A stretch of DNA of 64,000 nucleotides from Acidobacteriaceae bacterium KBS 89 (GTDB lineage Bacteria > Acidobacteriota > Terriglobia > Terriglobales > Acidobacteriaceae). Shown piece by piece: positions 28,415 through 36,817 of the stretch (position 1 is the stretch's first letter; every line of letters begins with the position of its first letter). A program made the translations under genes and the position numbers. The stretch lies in NCBI GenBank assembly GCA_000381605.1, contig KB906761.1, forward strand, positions 1-64,000, read 5' to 3'. Below the pieces are notes generated by a model, which was given only the letters and a program-made list of their open reading frames with translations, ran no database searches and had not been told where the DNA came from.

Positions 28415-28447
28415 GAAGAGGCCGCCCGGCAACAGGGTGGCCTCTTC
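28415..28447. terminator. Strong bidirectional-looking hairpin
   Basis: GAAGAGGCC(G)CCC pairs with GGG(T)GGCCTCTTC around a 7-nt loop, about 13 bp of stem. It is followed by TTTA on the plus strand and GCTTTTC on the minus strand. The minus-strand orientation would end transcription of the DUF6599 gene about 270 bp past its stop. The plus-strand orientation has no known gene to end. Confidence 0.55.
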
Positions 28448-28713
28448 TTTAGGGAGAATAGTTCCAACGGAGGCAAAGCCATCAGAACTTTCTGGCGAAA
28501 TACTAAGTTTGGCAAAATACCGTGTCAAGGCCAAATCTCGTCCGCTGTAAGTCTTTGGTGAGGAGGTAGTTACAGGGGTTACTGAATCGTAAACATCCCC
28601 TCGAGTATTCGCCCTTCATTCGCTTTAACCGGTCCGACCATATATCAAAGGGCTATCGTATCAGCCGCTTAGCTACCCCGCTGCACCGCTGTCAGTGCAC
28701 AAATAACCTCTCC

Positions 28714-29829
28714 CTACTGGTTTGCCCCTGGTCCGTTCCCCTGAATCGGGGCCGGACGACCGCTTAGGTCGATCCGCAGGAACTCCGGCTCCGTCGCCGC
28801 CGGTTTGCCTTGCATCACCCGAATCGCCGCCCTCGCTCCTCCGAAAAACAACGCCAGCACCACCGCAGCCAGCGCTCCGAGTCCACAAAAAACAAGGATG
28901 CTGGTCAACAGGCTCACCGTCTTGCGCACCTCGGAGTGAAACTCCGGAGGCACCGGCTTGTTCCACGTAACCTCATTGCGCAGGTGAATACTCTCCACCA
29001 TCTCCTGAGCTTCCGCCGGCTTCCACGCACCCGTCGTCATCAACACCAGCGGACCCTCTCGCCGCAGCTTCACCGTACCCGCCGACGACACTTGCCGGTT
29101 CATCTCTGCCTCAATCTGCCGTCCGTGGTCTCCCGCGATCTGCGGTGTCGGATACATCAGCATCGTCAGCGTGCCTTTACCCTCGTACTTCGCCGTCACC
29201 ACTTCTGCCGCCTTGTCGAACCCAATGATCTCCGGCGGCACCGTCGCACCCATCGCCTGATAACCCAGCGGCCCCACCGCATATCTAACCGTATCTCGCT
29301 GTAACCCCTTCGCCGGCAGATACGTCGGCAGCAGCGGAGGCATCCCCTTCGTTCCACCCACCTTCGGCAAACCGATCTGCACCGTCTTCAACAGCGCTGC
29401 GGCCGACTCCGGATAGAGCTTCAGGTTCGACACCACCACCGAAACACCGCTCAGCATCACATGCTCCGCGCCGTTCCTTCGCAGATAACTGTAAGCCGCA
29501 TAAGCTCCAGTCGCATCGTCAAACTGATACACCGTCACTGTTCCACTGGGAACCGTTCCATGCGCCACAGCACTCGCGGCCGTCCCGCGCTCGAACCTCT
29601 TGATCCCATCTTCAATCAGAACAGGTCCATCGGGCCCAACCCACGACGGAACACCATTGCCAGCATCATGGTCCGGCCCCGTTCGTAACGCCTCCGGAAG
29701 CAACGGAGTCGGAGGCATCGCCAATACCGTCGCCCCTCCCTGCCCAAAGAGCGAAGCAGCTGGCGCACCCACCAGCACCAGACCCAACATCGCCCGCGGT
29801 ATCGCCGAAACCCGAGAAGAAACTCCCAT
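28714..29829 (-). CDS. DUF6599 family protein, exported and membrane-anchored
   Basis: 371-residue protein of unknown function, in a family common in Acidobacteria. An N-terminal signal (MLGLVLVGAPAASLFGQ) precedes a mixed alpha/beta region of about 270 residues with no catalytic motif I recognise (it includes TVTVYQFDDATGAYAAYSYL and TLTMLMYPTPQIAGDH). A C-terminal transmembrane helix (SLLTSILVFCGLGALAAVVLALFF, about 310-335) is followed by a short cytoplasmic tail. No clear ribosome site precedes the ATG at 29829. The gene is divergent from the TIGR03118 gene. Family assignment is by overall pattern. Confidence 0.7.
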   Translation of the reverse strand: MGVSSRVSAIPRAMLGLVLVGAPAASLFGQGGATVLAMPPTPLLPEALRTGPDHDAGNGVPSWVGPDGPVLIEDGIKRFERGTAASAVAHGTVPSGTVTVYQFDDATGAYAAYSYLRRNGAEHVMLSGVSVVVSNLKLYPESAAALLKTVQIGLPKVGGTKGMPPLLPTYLPAKGLQRDTVRYAVGPLGYQAMGATVPPEIIGFDKAAEVVTAKYEGKGTLTMLMYPTPQIAGDHGRQIEAEMNRQVSSAGTVKLRREGPLVLMTTGAWKPAEAQEMVESIHLRNEVTWNKPVPPEFHSEVRKTVSLLTSILVFCGLGALAAVVLALFFGGARAAIRVMQGKPAATEPEFLRIDLSGRPAPIQGNGPGANQ

Positions 29830-30228
29830 ACGAAAGTCAGACTACACCAGCACGATAAAGTAAGCCTAGAGTCGACCCCGCTCAGTCGTTGGGTCGATCT
29901 CTTGATCACCAACAATTCAAAAAGGTTGGTGACTCCAAGCTGAAAATGCACACACGAAGCGAAATTTCCTGGAGCGATGACAAAGCTCAGATAATTCGCC
30001 ATTTTGGCGTTTACACTTGCGTGACAAATCGCCATTGTCGGGTCTTACTTTCATTTGACTCGACGACCATAGCTCCCTGACAACTGATTTTTCTGCGGCG
30101 GCTACGCTTGCCGAGGATTCCAACGCAGTTCCTCCCCGCCTGCGATTGATCCAGGGCTCGAGTCTGCTATTCTCGGCGGCTCGAGCACCTTCCTGGGCCC
30201 GCGGGGCAATTCAAAAAGGAGCTCAACG
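29830..30228. other. Divergent intergenic region with an inverted repeat
   Basis: About 400 bp with no gene. It holds TCACCAAC-N11-GTTGGTGA at 29906-29932, an operator-like or hairpin element, and the AAGGAG ribosome site of the plus-strand gene. Confidence 0.5.
29906..29932. promoter_or_regulatory. Inverted repeat TCACCAAC-N11-GTTGGTGA
   Basis: Perfect 8-bp arms separated by 11 bp, located 77 bp upstream of the minus-strand DUF6599 start and about 300 bp upstream of the plus-strand gene. It could be a regulator-binding site for the divergent promoters. No T tract follows, so a terminator is less likely. Confidence 0.35.
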
Positions 30229-31446
30229 ATGAAATTTTTTTCTAGCCGGACTGCGGACGTAGCAGTTTTCCTGCTGTTATCGTCTGCCGTCTTCGCACAG
30301 CACTACACACAGGTTAATCTTGACGCAAACGTCTCCGGGGCTGCCGAGGCAGCCGATGCTCAACTGGTCAATGCATGGGGCCTCGCTCGTACCTCTGGCA
30401 GTATGTGGTGGGTCTCCGACGAGGCCACGGGATTCGCCACACTGTACGACGGCCCCGGAGCGAAACAGAAGCTTGTGGTCACGATTCCGAAGTCCGACCC
30501 CAACGACAAGACGTTTCCAACCGGGACGCCGACCGGGGTGATCCCCAATGCGAACACGACGGACTTTCCTGCTGCTCCTGGTAAGCCGGCGGCGTTTATC
30601 TTTGCGACGCTCGATGGATCGATTGCGGCATGGAACCCGAATGTCGGCCTCGCGCCTGGGGCTAGTGCTCCCTCCACCAATGCTGTGACTGTTGCGCGTG
30701 GCGCTGCCGGATCGGGCTACACGGCGCTCACGACGGCTTTCATTGATGGCAACCGTTATCTCTACGTCGCGAACTTCCTTAAGGGACGCATCGACGTCTA
30801 TGACAATGCGTTCAAGGCGTATCAATTGAAGGACGATGATGACGATCGTCACGGCCACGACTACGACGATGACCGTCATGGCCGCGATGACAAACCGTTC
30901 ACCGATGATCGGCTTCCACGTAACTTTGTGCCATTCAATGTGCAGGCGATCGGCAACGACCTTGTCGTTACGTATGCGTTGCATTTTGCGGGGAATCCAT
31001 TTGAGACTCCGGGGCCTGGCCTGGGGTATGTGGATATTTACTCGTCGAAGGGCAAACTACTGCGGCGGCTTGAGCATGGCGACTGGCTGAATGCGCCGTG
31101 GGGAGTGACGCTTGCTCCGCTCGACTTCGGACGCTTTAGCCACAGGCTGCTGGTGTCGAACTTTGCGGCGGGGGGAACGACGCAGTCGGCGGGATTCATC
31201 TCTGCGTACGATCTCGACACAGGCAAGTTCGAGGGCTTGCTTGAAGACGAAACCGGAAAGCCGCTCTCGATCAATGGCATCTGGAGCATGAGCTTTGCCA
31301 ATAGCGCGACGGCCAACAGCTACGATCCCGATGAGGCGCCGGCGGCGGAGCTCTACTTCACCGCTGGCCCCAACCAGGGCACCGGTGGGCTCTTCGGATA
31401 CCTGATACCAGTAGCTACGGAGCTGGTGCAGGGCAACTCGCAGTAA
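30229..31446 (+). CDS. TIGR03118 family exported beta-propeller protein
   Basis: 405 residues with a signal peptide (VAVFLLLSSAVFAQ) and the repeated features of the TIGR03118 family: LVNAWGLARTSGSMWWVSDEATG, PTGVIPNANTTDF, FIFATLDGSIAAWNP, RYLYVANFLKGRIDVYD, LLVSNFAAGGTTQSAGFISAYD, and a GLFGYL end. These proteins are predicted secreted propellers of unknown role. An insert of about 25 residues rich in Asp, His and Arg (about 202-227, DDDDDRHGHDYDDDRHGRDD) breaks the fold between blades and may bind metal. The ATG follows AAGGAG at ideal spacing. A strong intrinsic terminator follows, so it is a single-gene unit. Confidence 0.9.
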   Translation: MKFFSSRTADVAVFLLLSSAVFAQHYTQVNLDANVSGAAEAADAQLVNAWGLARTSGSMWWVSDEATGFATLYDGPGAKQKLVVTIPKSDPNDKTFPTGTPTGVIPNANTTDFPAAPGKPAAFIFATLDGSIAAWNPNVGLAPGASAPSTNAVTVARGAAGSGYTALTTAFIDGNRYLYVANFLKGRIDVYDNAFKAYQLKDDDDDRHGHDYDDDRHGRDDKPFTDDRLPRNFVPFNVQAIGNDLVVTYALHFAGNPFETPGPGLGYVDIYSSKGKLLRRLEHGDWLNAPWGVTLAPLDFGRFSHRLLVSNFAAGGTTQSAGFISAYDLDTGKFEGLLEDETGKPLSINGIWSMSFANSATANSYDPDEAPAAELYFTAGPNQGTGGLFGYLIPVATELVQGNSQ

Positions 31447-31467
31447 CGAAACACCCCTAAATTTGGG

Positions 31468-31508
31468 GAGAGCCGTGGGACGGGAGTCCACGGCTCTCTA
31501 TTTTTTTG
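31468..31508 (+). terminator. Intrinsic terminator after the TIGR03118 gene
   Basis: GAGAGCCGTGG pairs with CCACGGCTCTC around a 9-nt loop and is followed by TATTTTTTT. It is 22 bp past the stop codon. Confidence 0.9.
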
Positions 31509-31550
31509 TGCAAATGAGTTGTTGAGAGTCTATTCGCCCATTGCGCCACG

Positions 31551-31605
31551 ATACTTAAGTATCCGCTTGACAATAGGTCGAGGCTTACGATACATACTTA
31601 AGCAT
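31551..31605 (+). promoter_or_regulatory. Promoter flanked by twin palindromes ATACTTAAGTAT / ATACTTAAGCAT
   Basis: A perfect 12-bp palindrome (31551-31562) and a second copy with one change (31594-31605) lie 43 bp apart, about four helical turns. Between them is TTGACA (31567-31572); about 17 bp later is ATACAT, which would be overlapped by the second palindrome. This is a textbook layout for a repressor that blocks -35 and -10. The ArsR-type product of this operon is the obvious candidate. Confidence 0.65.
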
Positions 31606-31644
31606 GTACTAAACTATTTCCCTTTGTAGGAAAGAAGGTTGATT

Positions 31645-32115
31645 ATGACAACTGTTATGGAAAAGCTATCGGTTACTCATAGCTCGTTTGTTATCGAGCG
31701 CAGTTATCCCACCACGCCTGAACGCGTGTTCGCTGCTTTCGCCGATCCGGCAAAGAAACGCCGCTGGTTTGCTGAAGGTGAAGGATTCGGTGTCAGGGAG
31801 TTTGAGATGGATTTTCGCGTGGGCGGCAGCGAACATTCCCGTTTCCATATGAAAGACGGCACTCCGCTGGCGAACGATACGAGCTATCACGACATTGAGC
31901 CGAACCGGCGCATTGTGTTTGCCTACACGATGAGTGTCGGCGGGAGACGCATCTCGACATCTTTGTCGACCATTGAACTGTTGCCTACGGAGAAGGGTAC
32001 GGACTTCGTTTACACAGAACAGGCGGCGTTCTTTGAAGGCTCCGACGGTCCGAAGATTCGTGAGGCGGGCTGGAGCGGGTTGTTTGAACAACTGGCAAAA
32101 GAGTTGGCGAGATAG
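31645..32115 (+). CDS. SRPBCC / AHSA1-domain protein
   Basis: About 156 residues from the ATG at 31645, which has AAGAAGG upstream; a TTG two codons earlier is possible. The START-like AHSA1 fold is shown by FVIERSYPTTPERVFAAFADPAKKRRWF, the central VGGSEHSRF, and the final helix GWSGLFEQLAKELAR. Members bind small hydrophobic ligands or act as enzymes or stress proteins; the ligand is unknown. First gene of an operon with an ArsR-type regulator (31 bp downstream) and an AhpD-like gene. AHSA1-ArsR pairs are widespread, and the regulator usually controls the pair. Twin palindromes precede this gene. Confidence 0.9.
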   Translation: MTTVMEKLSVTHSSFVIERSYPTTPERVFAAFADPAKKRRWFAEGEGFGVREFEMDFRVGGSEHSRFHMKDGTPLANDTSYHDIEPNRRIVFAYTMSVGGRRISTSLSTIELLPTEKGTDFVYTEQAAFFEGSDGPKIREAGWSGLFEQLAKELAR

Positions 32116-32146
32116 ATGAACCACTTCTTCAGAGAGGCCCGAAACC

Positions 32147-32476
32147 ATGCCTAGACAGAAGGCCAACATCGACCGTGTCTTCCACGCGCTCGGCGACCCG
32201 ACTCGCCGGGCGATCGTGGAGAGGTTGAGCGAGGCGCCAATCTCAGCGTCGCACCTGGCGACACCTTTGAAGATCACTGTCGCCGCGGTCGTGCAACACT
32301 TGCAGATATTGGAGAAGAGCGGGCTGGTGCGTACTACCAAGGTTGGGAGGGTACGCACCTGCAGGATTGAACCGAAGGGGTTTTCGGTTGCGGAGCAGTG
32401 GATCGGCGAACGACGGTCGATGTGGGAGAAGCGGTTCGATCGATTGGGCGATTTTCTTGCGGAGCCGGAGGAGTAG
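32147..32476 (+). CDS. ArsR/SmtB-type winged-helix repressor
   Basis: 109 residues: VFHALGDPTRRAIVERLSEAPISASHLATPLKITVAAVVQHLQILEKSGLV, the ArsR winged helix-turn-helix, then the wing GRVRTCRIEP and a dimerising C-terminal helix. No metal-binding cysteine pair (CxC or ELCVCD) is seen, so it belongs to the AHSA1-linked, probably non-metal group. The ATG has GAGG about 8 nt upstream. It lies between the SRPBCC and AhpD-like genes. It most likely binds the twin palindromes at 31551 and 31594 and represses its own operon. Confidence 0.92.
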   Translation: MPRQKANIDRVFHALGDPTRRAIVERLSEAPISASHLATPLKITVAAVVQHLQILEKSGLVRTTKVGRVRTCRIEPKGFSVAEQWIGERRSMWEKRFDRLGDFLAEPEE

Positions 32477-32596
32477 GTCTTGTTGCTGCTGATCGACTAG
32501 TCTTGAACGATTGGAGATCAAAGTTTCAGGACGGCGAAATCGTCTCGTGGATCTCGATAGTACAAAATAGATCACGCAGTACAAGGAGAATGATTG

Positions 32597-32920
32597 ATGT
32601 ATGACATGGCCAATTTGAAGAAGTTGAAGACCCTTGGCAAGGGCGCACCGGCGGCGATGGATGCTTTCCGGGCGTTCGATAAGGCGGCGATGGCTGATGG
32701 GGTTGTGCCTAAGAAATATAAGGAGTTGATTGCTCTCGCGGTCGCGTTGACGACGCAATGCCCCTATTGCCTGGAGATCCACCGCGGTAGCGCTGTTGCT
32801 GCAGGTGCCACGCCAGAAGAGATCGCGGAGACAGCGTTGGTGGCCGCCGCACTGCGTGCCGGAGGAGCGGTCACGCATGCATCGCACCTGGTCGTGGAGG
32901 GCGTCGAAACGCACGGGTGA
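32597..32920 (+). CDS. Carboxymuconolactone decarboxylase / AhpD-like protein
   Basis: 107 residues from the ATG at 32597 with AAGGAG upstream. The AhpD-type redox motif CPYCLEIH (Cys-x-x-Cys with the following His) lies in an all-alpha CMD fold (KYKELIALAVALTTQ before it; ATPEEIAETALVAAALRAGGAVTHA after it). Such proteins act in peroxide defence as alkylhydroperoxidase partners or as simple peroxidases. Third gene after SRPBCC and ArsR, 120 bp downstream of ArsR; it may share the promoter or have its own. This context suggests a role in response to a reactive organic compound. Confidence 0.92.
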   Translation: MYDMANLKKLKTLGKGAPAAMDAFRAFDKAAMADGVVPKKYKELIALAVALTTQCPYCLEIHRGSAVAAGATPEEIAETALVAAALRAGGAVTHASHLVVEGVETHG

Positions 32921-33024
32921 GGAATCGCGATTAGCGATAGCAAGATAAGAGAGAGCCGGTTGGTCTGCCAGTTGGCGCGGACTAACCGGTTTTCTCGTTT
33001 TTGAACGGCATTTTCCGTTTGCGA

Positions 33025-33528
33025 TCACGATCCGGCGATTGCACGGGACATCTCCAATTCGATCAGGTTTGAATCGTTTGGATACGGCTCGGTCCGTCCG
33101 GTAAAGGTAAAGCCTAGACGCTGATAGAAGGAGATCGCGGGTTCGTTGCTGCTCGTCACCATGAGTTGTAGCGTGCGGGCACTGCGCTGAGACGCCCACC
33201 CGTGAATCTCATTCACGAGGAGACGGCCAACTCCCTGATGACGATGTGTGGGTGCCGTCCACATGGAGATCAGCTGGGCTCGCGATGCGTCGTCGTGGTC
33301 AAGGTAAGAGCCCGCGATGCCAACTGCTATTCCCTCACCCATTGCGAGGAGGAGAATCGAAGTTTCACCGTTCGACCGGTTTGCCCGTTCAACCCAATCG
33401 GCATCGGTGAAGAGAGACTCCCGCGCGTAGGTCGATCCGAAGGCGCTTGGGGTGTCCTGAAGTGCGCGGAGGCGAGCGGCCTTGAAGATCGATGCGTTCT
33501 GCGGCGTGATGGGTTCGATGGCGATCAT
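33025..33528 (-). CDS. GNAT family N-acetyltransferase
   Basis: 167 residues starting at the ATG at 33526-33528 (MIAIEPITPQNA). The frame continues upstream, but that part is only the mirror of the amidohydrolase gene. The GNAT core is complete: ISMWTAPTHRHQGVGRLLV is the acetyl-CoA pyrophosphate loop (HRHQGVGR), and TSSNEPAISFYQRLGF is motif B. The substrate is unknown; the RALQDTPSAFGSTYARE start is typical of a common GNAT subgroup. It begins 8 bp after the amidohydrolase stop with no ribosome site of its own, so translation is probably coupled. Confidence 0.92.
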   Translation of the reverse strand: MIAIEPITPQNASIFKAARLRALQDTPSAFGSTYARESLFTDADWVERANRSNGETSILLLAMGEGIAVGIAGSYLDHDDASRAQLISMWTAPTHRHQGVGRLLVNEIHGWASQRSARTLQLMVTSSNEPAISFYQRLGFTFTGRTEPYPNDSNLIELEMSRAIAGS

Positions 33529-33535
33529 TGCTACG

Positions 33536-34918
33536 TTATCTGGTGGCGGCGAGTTGTTTGAGCTTGGTGCGCAGCTGCTCAAGATCCTGGTGTGAGAGGT
33601 AGCGGCCGTCGGCGATGACGCCAGCGATCTTGCGTGTGTTGGCGATGTCGTCCAGAGGGTTTGCTTCGAGTAGGACAAGGTCGGCGATTCTGCCGGGCTG
33701 GACGGTGCCGTAGTCGTTGCGCTTGTTGTAGAAGATGGCGGGATTGAGGGTGGCGGTTTGCAGGGCCTGGAGCGGGGTGAAGCCGGCCGCGACGAAGCGC
33801 TGCAGTTCGAGGTGGAGGCTGATGCCGGGTAGGACATCGACTCCTGCAGGGGTGTCGGTGCCGGCGAGGAACGGGACGCCGGCGGTATGCAGTTTGCGAA
33901 CGATGTCGAGCTCGTGGGTGACGAATTTCTCGCGGACAGGGAGTGGATCGGTGTCGAGGGATTTCATGATTCCCTTTTGTGCGGCGGGCCAGTGTTTGTC
34001 GACCCAGGTGTGCGGGGCGTAGGCGAGGTCGGGGTCTTTGGTGTAATCGATGGAATCGACGAGCCACTGCCCGCGCTCCCAGTAGAGTGTGGGGCATTGC
34101 CAGACGTGATCCTTTGCGATGAGGTTGATGATGGCGGCTTCGCGGGTGGGGTCGTAGGTGTCCAGGAACATGCCTACGGTCTTTTTGCCGGTGAGGTATT
34201 TGGTCTCGTCGGGTGAACTGGCTTCGAAGATGCCGATGAGGTGCTCGAAGGTGCGCTGGTGGGCGGCAATGGCTTCGGAGGCGCGGATGGCGTCGGGGAC
34301 GTGGCCTTCGAAGGGGATCCCAACTTTTTTAGATTCGTCGGCGATGGCGAAGTAGGCTTCGCGGGGGATGCCAGACTGGACCTTGATGAAGTCGACGCCG
34401 CGAGTCTTGAGCATGTCGACGGCTTTGCGGCCGTCTTCGGGTGTGGCGATTGCGATGGCGGCTTTGTAGTGGGACTTGGGGCCGTCGAGCATGGGGCCGG
34501 AGACGATCATGCGCGGGCCGAGGAGACGGTGCGCGGTGATCTCGTCGCGGGCGTGGAGGACGGGGTCAAGCGCGCTGCCCATGTCGCGGACGCCAGTGAC
34601 TCCGTTGGCGAGGAAGAGGGGGAGGACGAGGTCTGCGCCGTCGGCTGCTGTTGAGTCGAAGTAGACGTGGGTATGCATGTCCCATAGGCCGGGGATGAGG
34701 TATTGGCCTTTGGCGTCGATGACTTGTCCGGCCTTTGGTTTGAGGGTGGCAGAGCGAGAGACGCTGGCGATGCGGTTGCCGTCGATGACGATGGTGGAGT
34801 CGGGCTGGGTTGCGCCGGTGACGGTGTCGATGACGGTTGCGTGGGTGATGGTGAGGGTTTGTGCGTTGGCGCAGGGGGACAGGGAGAGGACGATGAGAAA
34901 CTTTCGGAGGGTTCGCAC
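33536..34918 (-). CDS. Exported amidohydrolase (imidazolonepropionase-like)
   Basis: 460 residues with a short signal peptide ending CANA. Metal-dependent hydrolase of the amidohydrolase superfamily: DMHTHVYFD (HxH metal ligands), FIKVQSG (bridging Lys), FEGHVPD and TFEHLIG (His ligands), and AGTDTPAG (catalytic Asp). The N-terminal composite beta domain (VIDTVTGATQPDSTIVIDGNRI) and C-terminal GRIADLVLLEANPLDDI complete the fold. Members of this exported group cleave dipeptides or cyclic amides; the substrate is unknown. It is co-directional with and adjacent to a GNAT gene (8-bp gap), and divergent from the AsmA-like gene. Confidence 0.93.
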   Translation of the reverse strand: MRTLRKFLIVLSLSPCANAQTLTITHATVIDTVTGATQPDSTIVIDGNRIASVSRSATLKPKAGQVIDAKGQYLIPGLWDMHTHVYFDSTAADGADLVLPLFLANGVTGVRDMGSALDPVLHARDEITAHRLLGPRMIVSGPMLDGPKSHYKAAIAIATPEDGRKAVDMLKTRGVDFIKVQSGIPREAYFAIADESKKVGIPFEGHVPDAIRASEAIAAHQRTFEHLIGIFEASSPDETKYLTGKKTVGMFLDTYDPTREAAIINLIAKDHVWQCPTLYWERGQWLVDSIDYTKDPDLAYAPHTWVDKHWPAAQKGIMKSLDTDPLPVREKFVTHELDIVRKLHTAGVPFLAGTDTPAGVDVLPGISLHLELQRFVAAGFTPLQALQTATLNPAIFYNKRNDYGTVQPGRIADLVLLEANPLDDIANTRKIAGVIADGRYLSHQDLEQLRTKLKQLAATR

Positions 34919-35063
34919 AGATTGATGGTATCGCGGGGGTTGATGTCTGCGATTTGCCTGCTGTGCACAGAGTTGAACGTGCGACGTTGCAACATTCCTG
35001 TTGATTTCCCGGGGAGGTTACGGCTCTTGAGACTTTCAGAGCGTCCAAGGTGTAGGGGTTAGG

Positions 35064-36698
35064 TTGATCGAGACGGTTATGGAGTCCGCGGCGATACAAG
35101 GGCCGCACTGGTGGAGGAGACGATGGTTTATGTGGACTGTTGCGGTGTTTCTGCTTGTGGCGATTGCGGGGGCCGTTGCGGTGGGGTGGGGGCTGCAGCA
35201 GGTTCAGCCGATGCTACGGCGAAAGGTGGTCGAGACGCTTTCGGTGCGGTTTCATAGTCCGGTGGAGTTGGATCGGCTTTCGTTGTCGATGAGCAGAGGC
35301 GTCATTGTGACTGGGGGTGGGTTGCGGATTCTTTATCTGGCGGGACCAACGAAGCCGGACGCCCGTCCAAATGCGCCGCCGATGCTGGTTGTGGATAGTT
35401 TTGAGTTTGGGACGGGATGGAGGGAGTTGCTGCGGCCGACGACGCGGGTGGTGTCGGTGAAGGTGCGCGGGTTGCATGTGAATATTCCGCCGAAAGAGGA
35501 GCGCGGGATAGCGATGCCGGACGATCCGAAGCGGAGAGGGCAGCCGGTTCTGGGGATTGCGGTAGACCGAATTGAGTGCACGGATGCGAAGGTGGTGATT
35601 GAGACGAGCAAGCCGGAGAAGAAGCCGCTGGAGTTCGCCATTCAGAGCCTGGTGTTGACGGACGTTGGGGCGAAGCAGCCGTTCAACTATGAGGCGCTGC
35701 TGGTGAATCCGAAGCCGGTTGGCGACGTGCGTTCGAAGGGGCGGTTTGGGCCGTGGCAGAATGACAATCCTCGGGACACGCCGCTGGATGGAAGCTATGA
35801 GTTCACGCATGCGGACCTGTCTTCGATTCATGGGATTGGAGGGACTCTGTCTTCGACTGGGACCTTTGGTGGAACGCTGGGGAAACTTGCTGTTGAAGGT
35901 GTGACGGACACGCCGGACTTCCGGCTGGATGTGAGCGACCATGCGATGCGGCTGCATGCGGAATTCAATGCAGTGGTGGATGGGACGACGGGCGATACGT
36001 GGTTGAGTGCGGTGAAGGCGCGGATTGGAAGGTCGGAGCTGACGGCTACTGGCACGGTGACCCGATCGACTACGGGGCCAGGACACGATACGGACCTGCA
36101 TGTGGTGATGGGGAAGGGGCGGATCGAAGACATGCTGGGGCTTTCGATGAAGGGGAGCCCAACGCTGATGCGAGGCGCTCTGGCGACGAAGGTGCATGTG
36201 GAGATTCCGCCGGGGCCGGTGAGCGTGTCGCGGAAGATTCGGCTTGAAGGGACGTTCGCGATTACGGGAGCGATGCTGAATAACGCGAAGATGCAGGAGC
36301 AACTGGACGCCATGAGCATGCGGGCGCAGGGCAAGCCGAAGCTGGCGAATGCGCAGGACGCCGAGGTGGTGGCGTCGTCGATGAGTGGACGGTTTTCTCA
36401 GGCGGATGCTGTATTGCAGGTGAGTGAGCTGCAGTACCAGATGCCGGGCGCGCAGGTGCGGATGGAGGGGCACGTCGAGTTGGTGGGGAGTACGTTCGAG
36501 TTTCACGGGAAGGTGAGGACTGAGGCGACTGCGTCGCAGATGACGACAGGATGGAAAAGTATGCTGCTGACGCCGTTCGACAAGCTGCTGAAGAAGAACG
36601 GGGCAGGTGTGGAGTTGCCGATCAAGGTGACGGGGACGGGGTCTACGTATGACCTGCGGCTGGATTTTCCGCATGACACTCATGGGCACCGGGACTGA
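35064..36698 (+). CDS. AsmA-like / DUF748-type membrane-anchored protein
   Basis: 544 residues from a TTG with AGGGG five nt upstream; the ATG at 35079 is the alternative. An N-terminal transmembrane helix (MWTVAVFLLVAIAGAVAVGWGL, about 22-45) anchors a long periplasmic beta-rich region. It is AsmA/YhdP-like: VELDRLSLSMSRG, FEFGTGWRELLRPTTRVVSVKVRGLHVNIP and later FHGKVRTEA. This fold resembles lipid-transport bridges between the two membranes. By length it is one of the shorter members. It is divergent from the amidohydrolase; the next gene lies about 120 bp downstream. Confidence 0.72.
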   Translation: MIETVMESAAIQGPHWWRRRWFMWTVAVFLLVAIAGAVAVGWGLQQVQPMLRRKVVETLSVRFHSPVELDRLSLSMSRGVIVTGGGLRILYLAGPTKPDARPNAPPMLVVDSFEFGTGWRELLRPTTRVVSVKVRGLHVNIPPKEERGIAMPDDPKRRGQPVLGIAVDRIECTDAKVVIETSKPEKKPLEFAIQSLVLTDVGAKQPFNYEALLVNPKPVGDVRSKGRFGPWQNDNPRDTPLDGSYEFTHADLSSIHGIGGTLSSTGTFGGTLGKLAVEGVTDTPDFRLDVSDHAMRLHAEFNAVVDGTTGDTWLSAVKARIGRSELTATGTVTRSTTGPGHDTDLHVVMGKGRIEDMLGLSMKGSPTLMRGALATKVHVEIPPGPVSVSRKIRLEGTFAITGAMLNNAKMQEQLDAMSMRAQGKPKLANAQDAEVVASSMSGRFSQADAVLQVSELQYQMPGAQVRMEGHVELVGSTFEFHGKVRTEATASQMTTGWKSMLLTPFDKLLKKNGAGVELPIKVTGTGSTYDLRLDFPHDTHGHRD

Positions 36699-36817
36699 CA
36701 AGTCCTCCGAAATGAGTGATGTACTTGGTATGGTGCTTCGTTTGGAGAGACAACGGAGAGACGCTCTGCTAGTGTCAATCTTGAGAGTTTTAAGCTGGTG
36801 AATTTACTCGGAGTTTG

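Larger units (their letters stand above)
28057..28713. other. Intergenic region with two hairpin terminators and no gene
   Basis: About 650 bp between two minus-strand genes. It holds two stem-loops followed by T-rich sequence, at 28245-28268 and 28415-28447. No coding frame looks real. An untranslated RNA ending at one of these hairpins is possible. Confidence 0.45.

Noticed and set aside
35214..36701. 495-codon open frame opposite the AsmA-like gene
   Set aside because: Arg/His/Pro-rich product typical of the complement of a high-GC gene; the plus-strand protein has a membrane anchor and family features.
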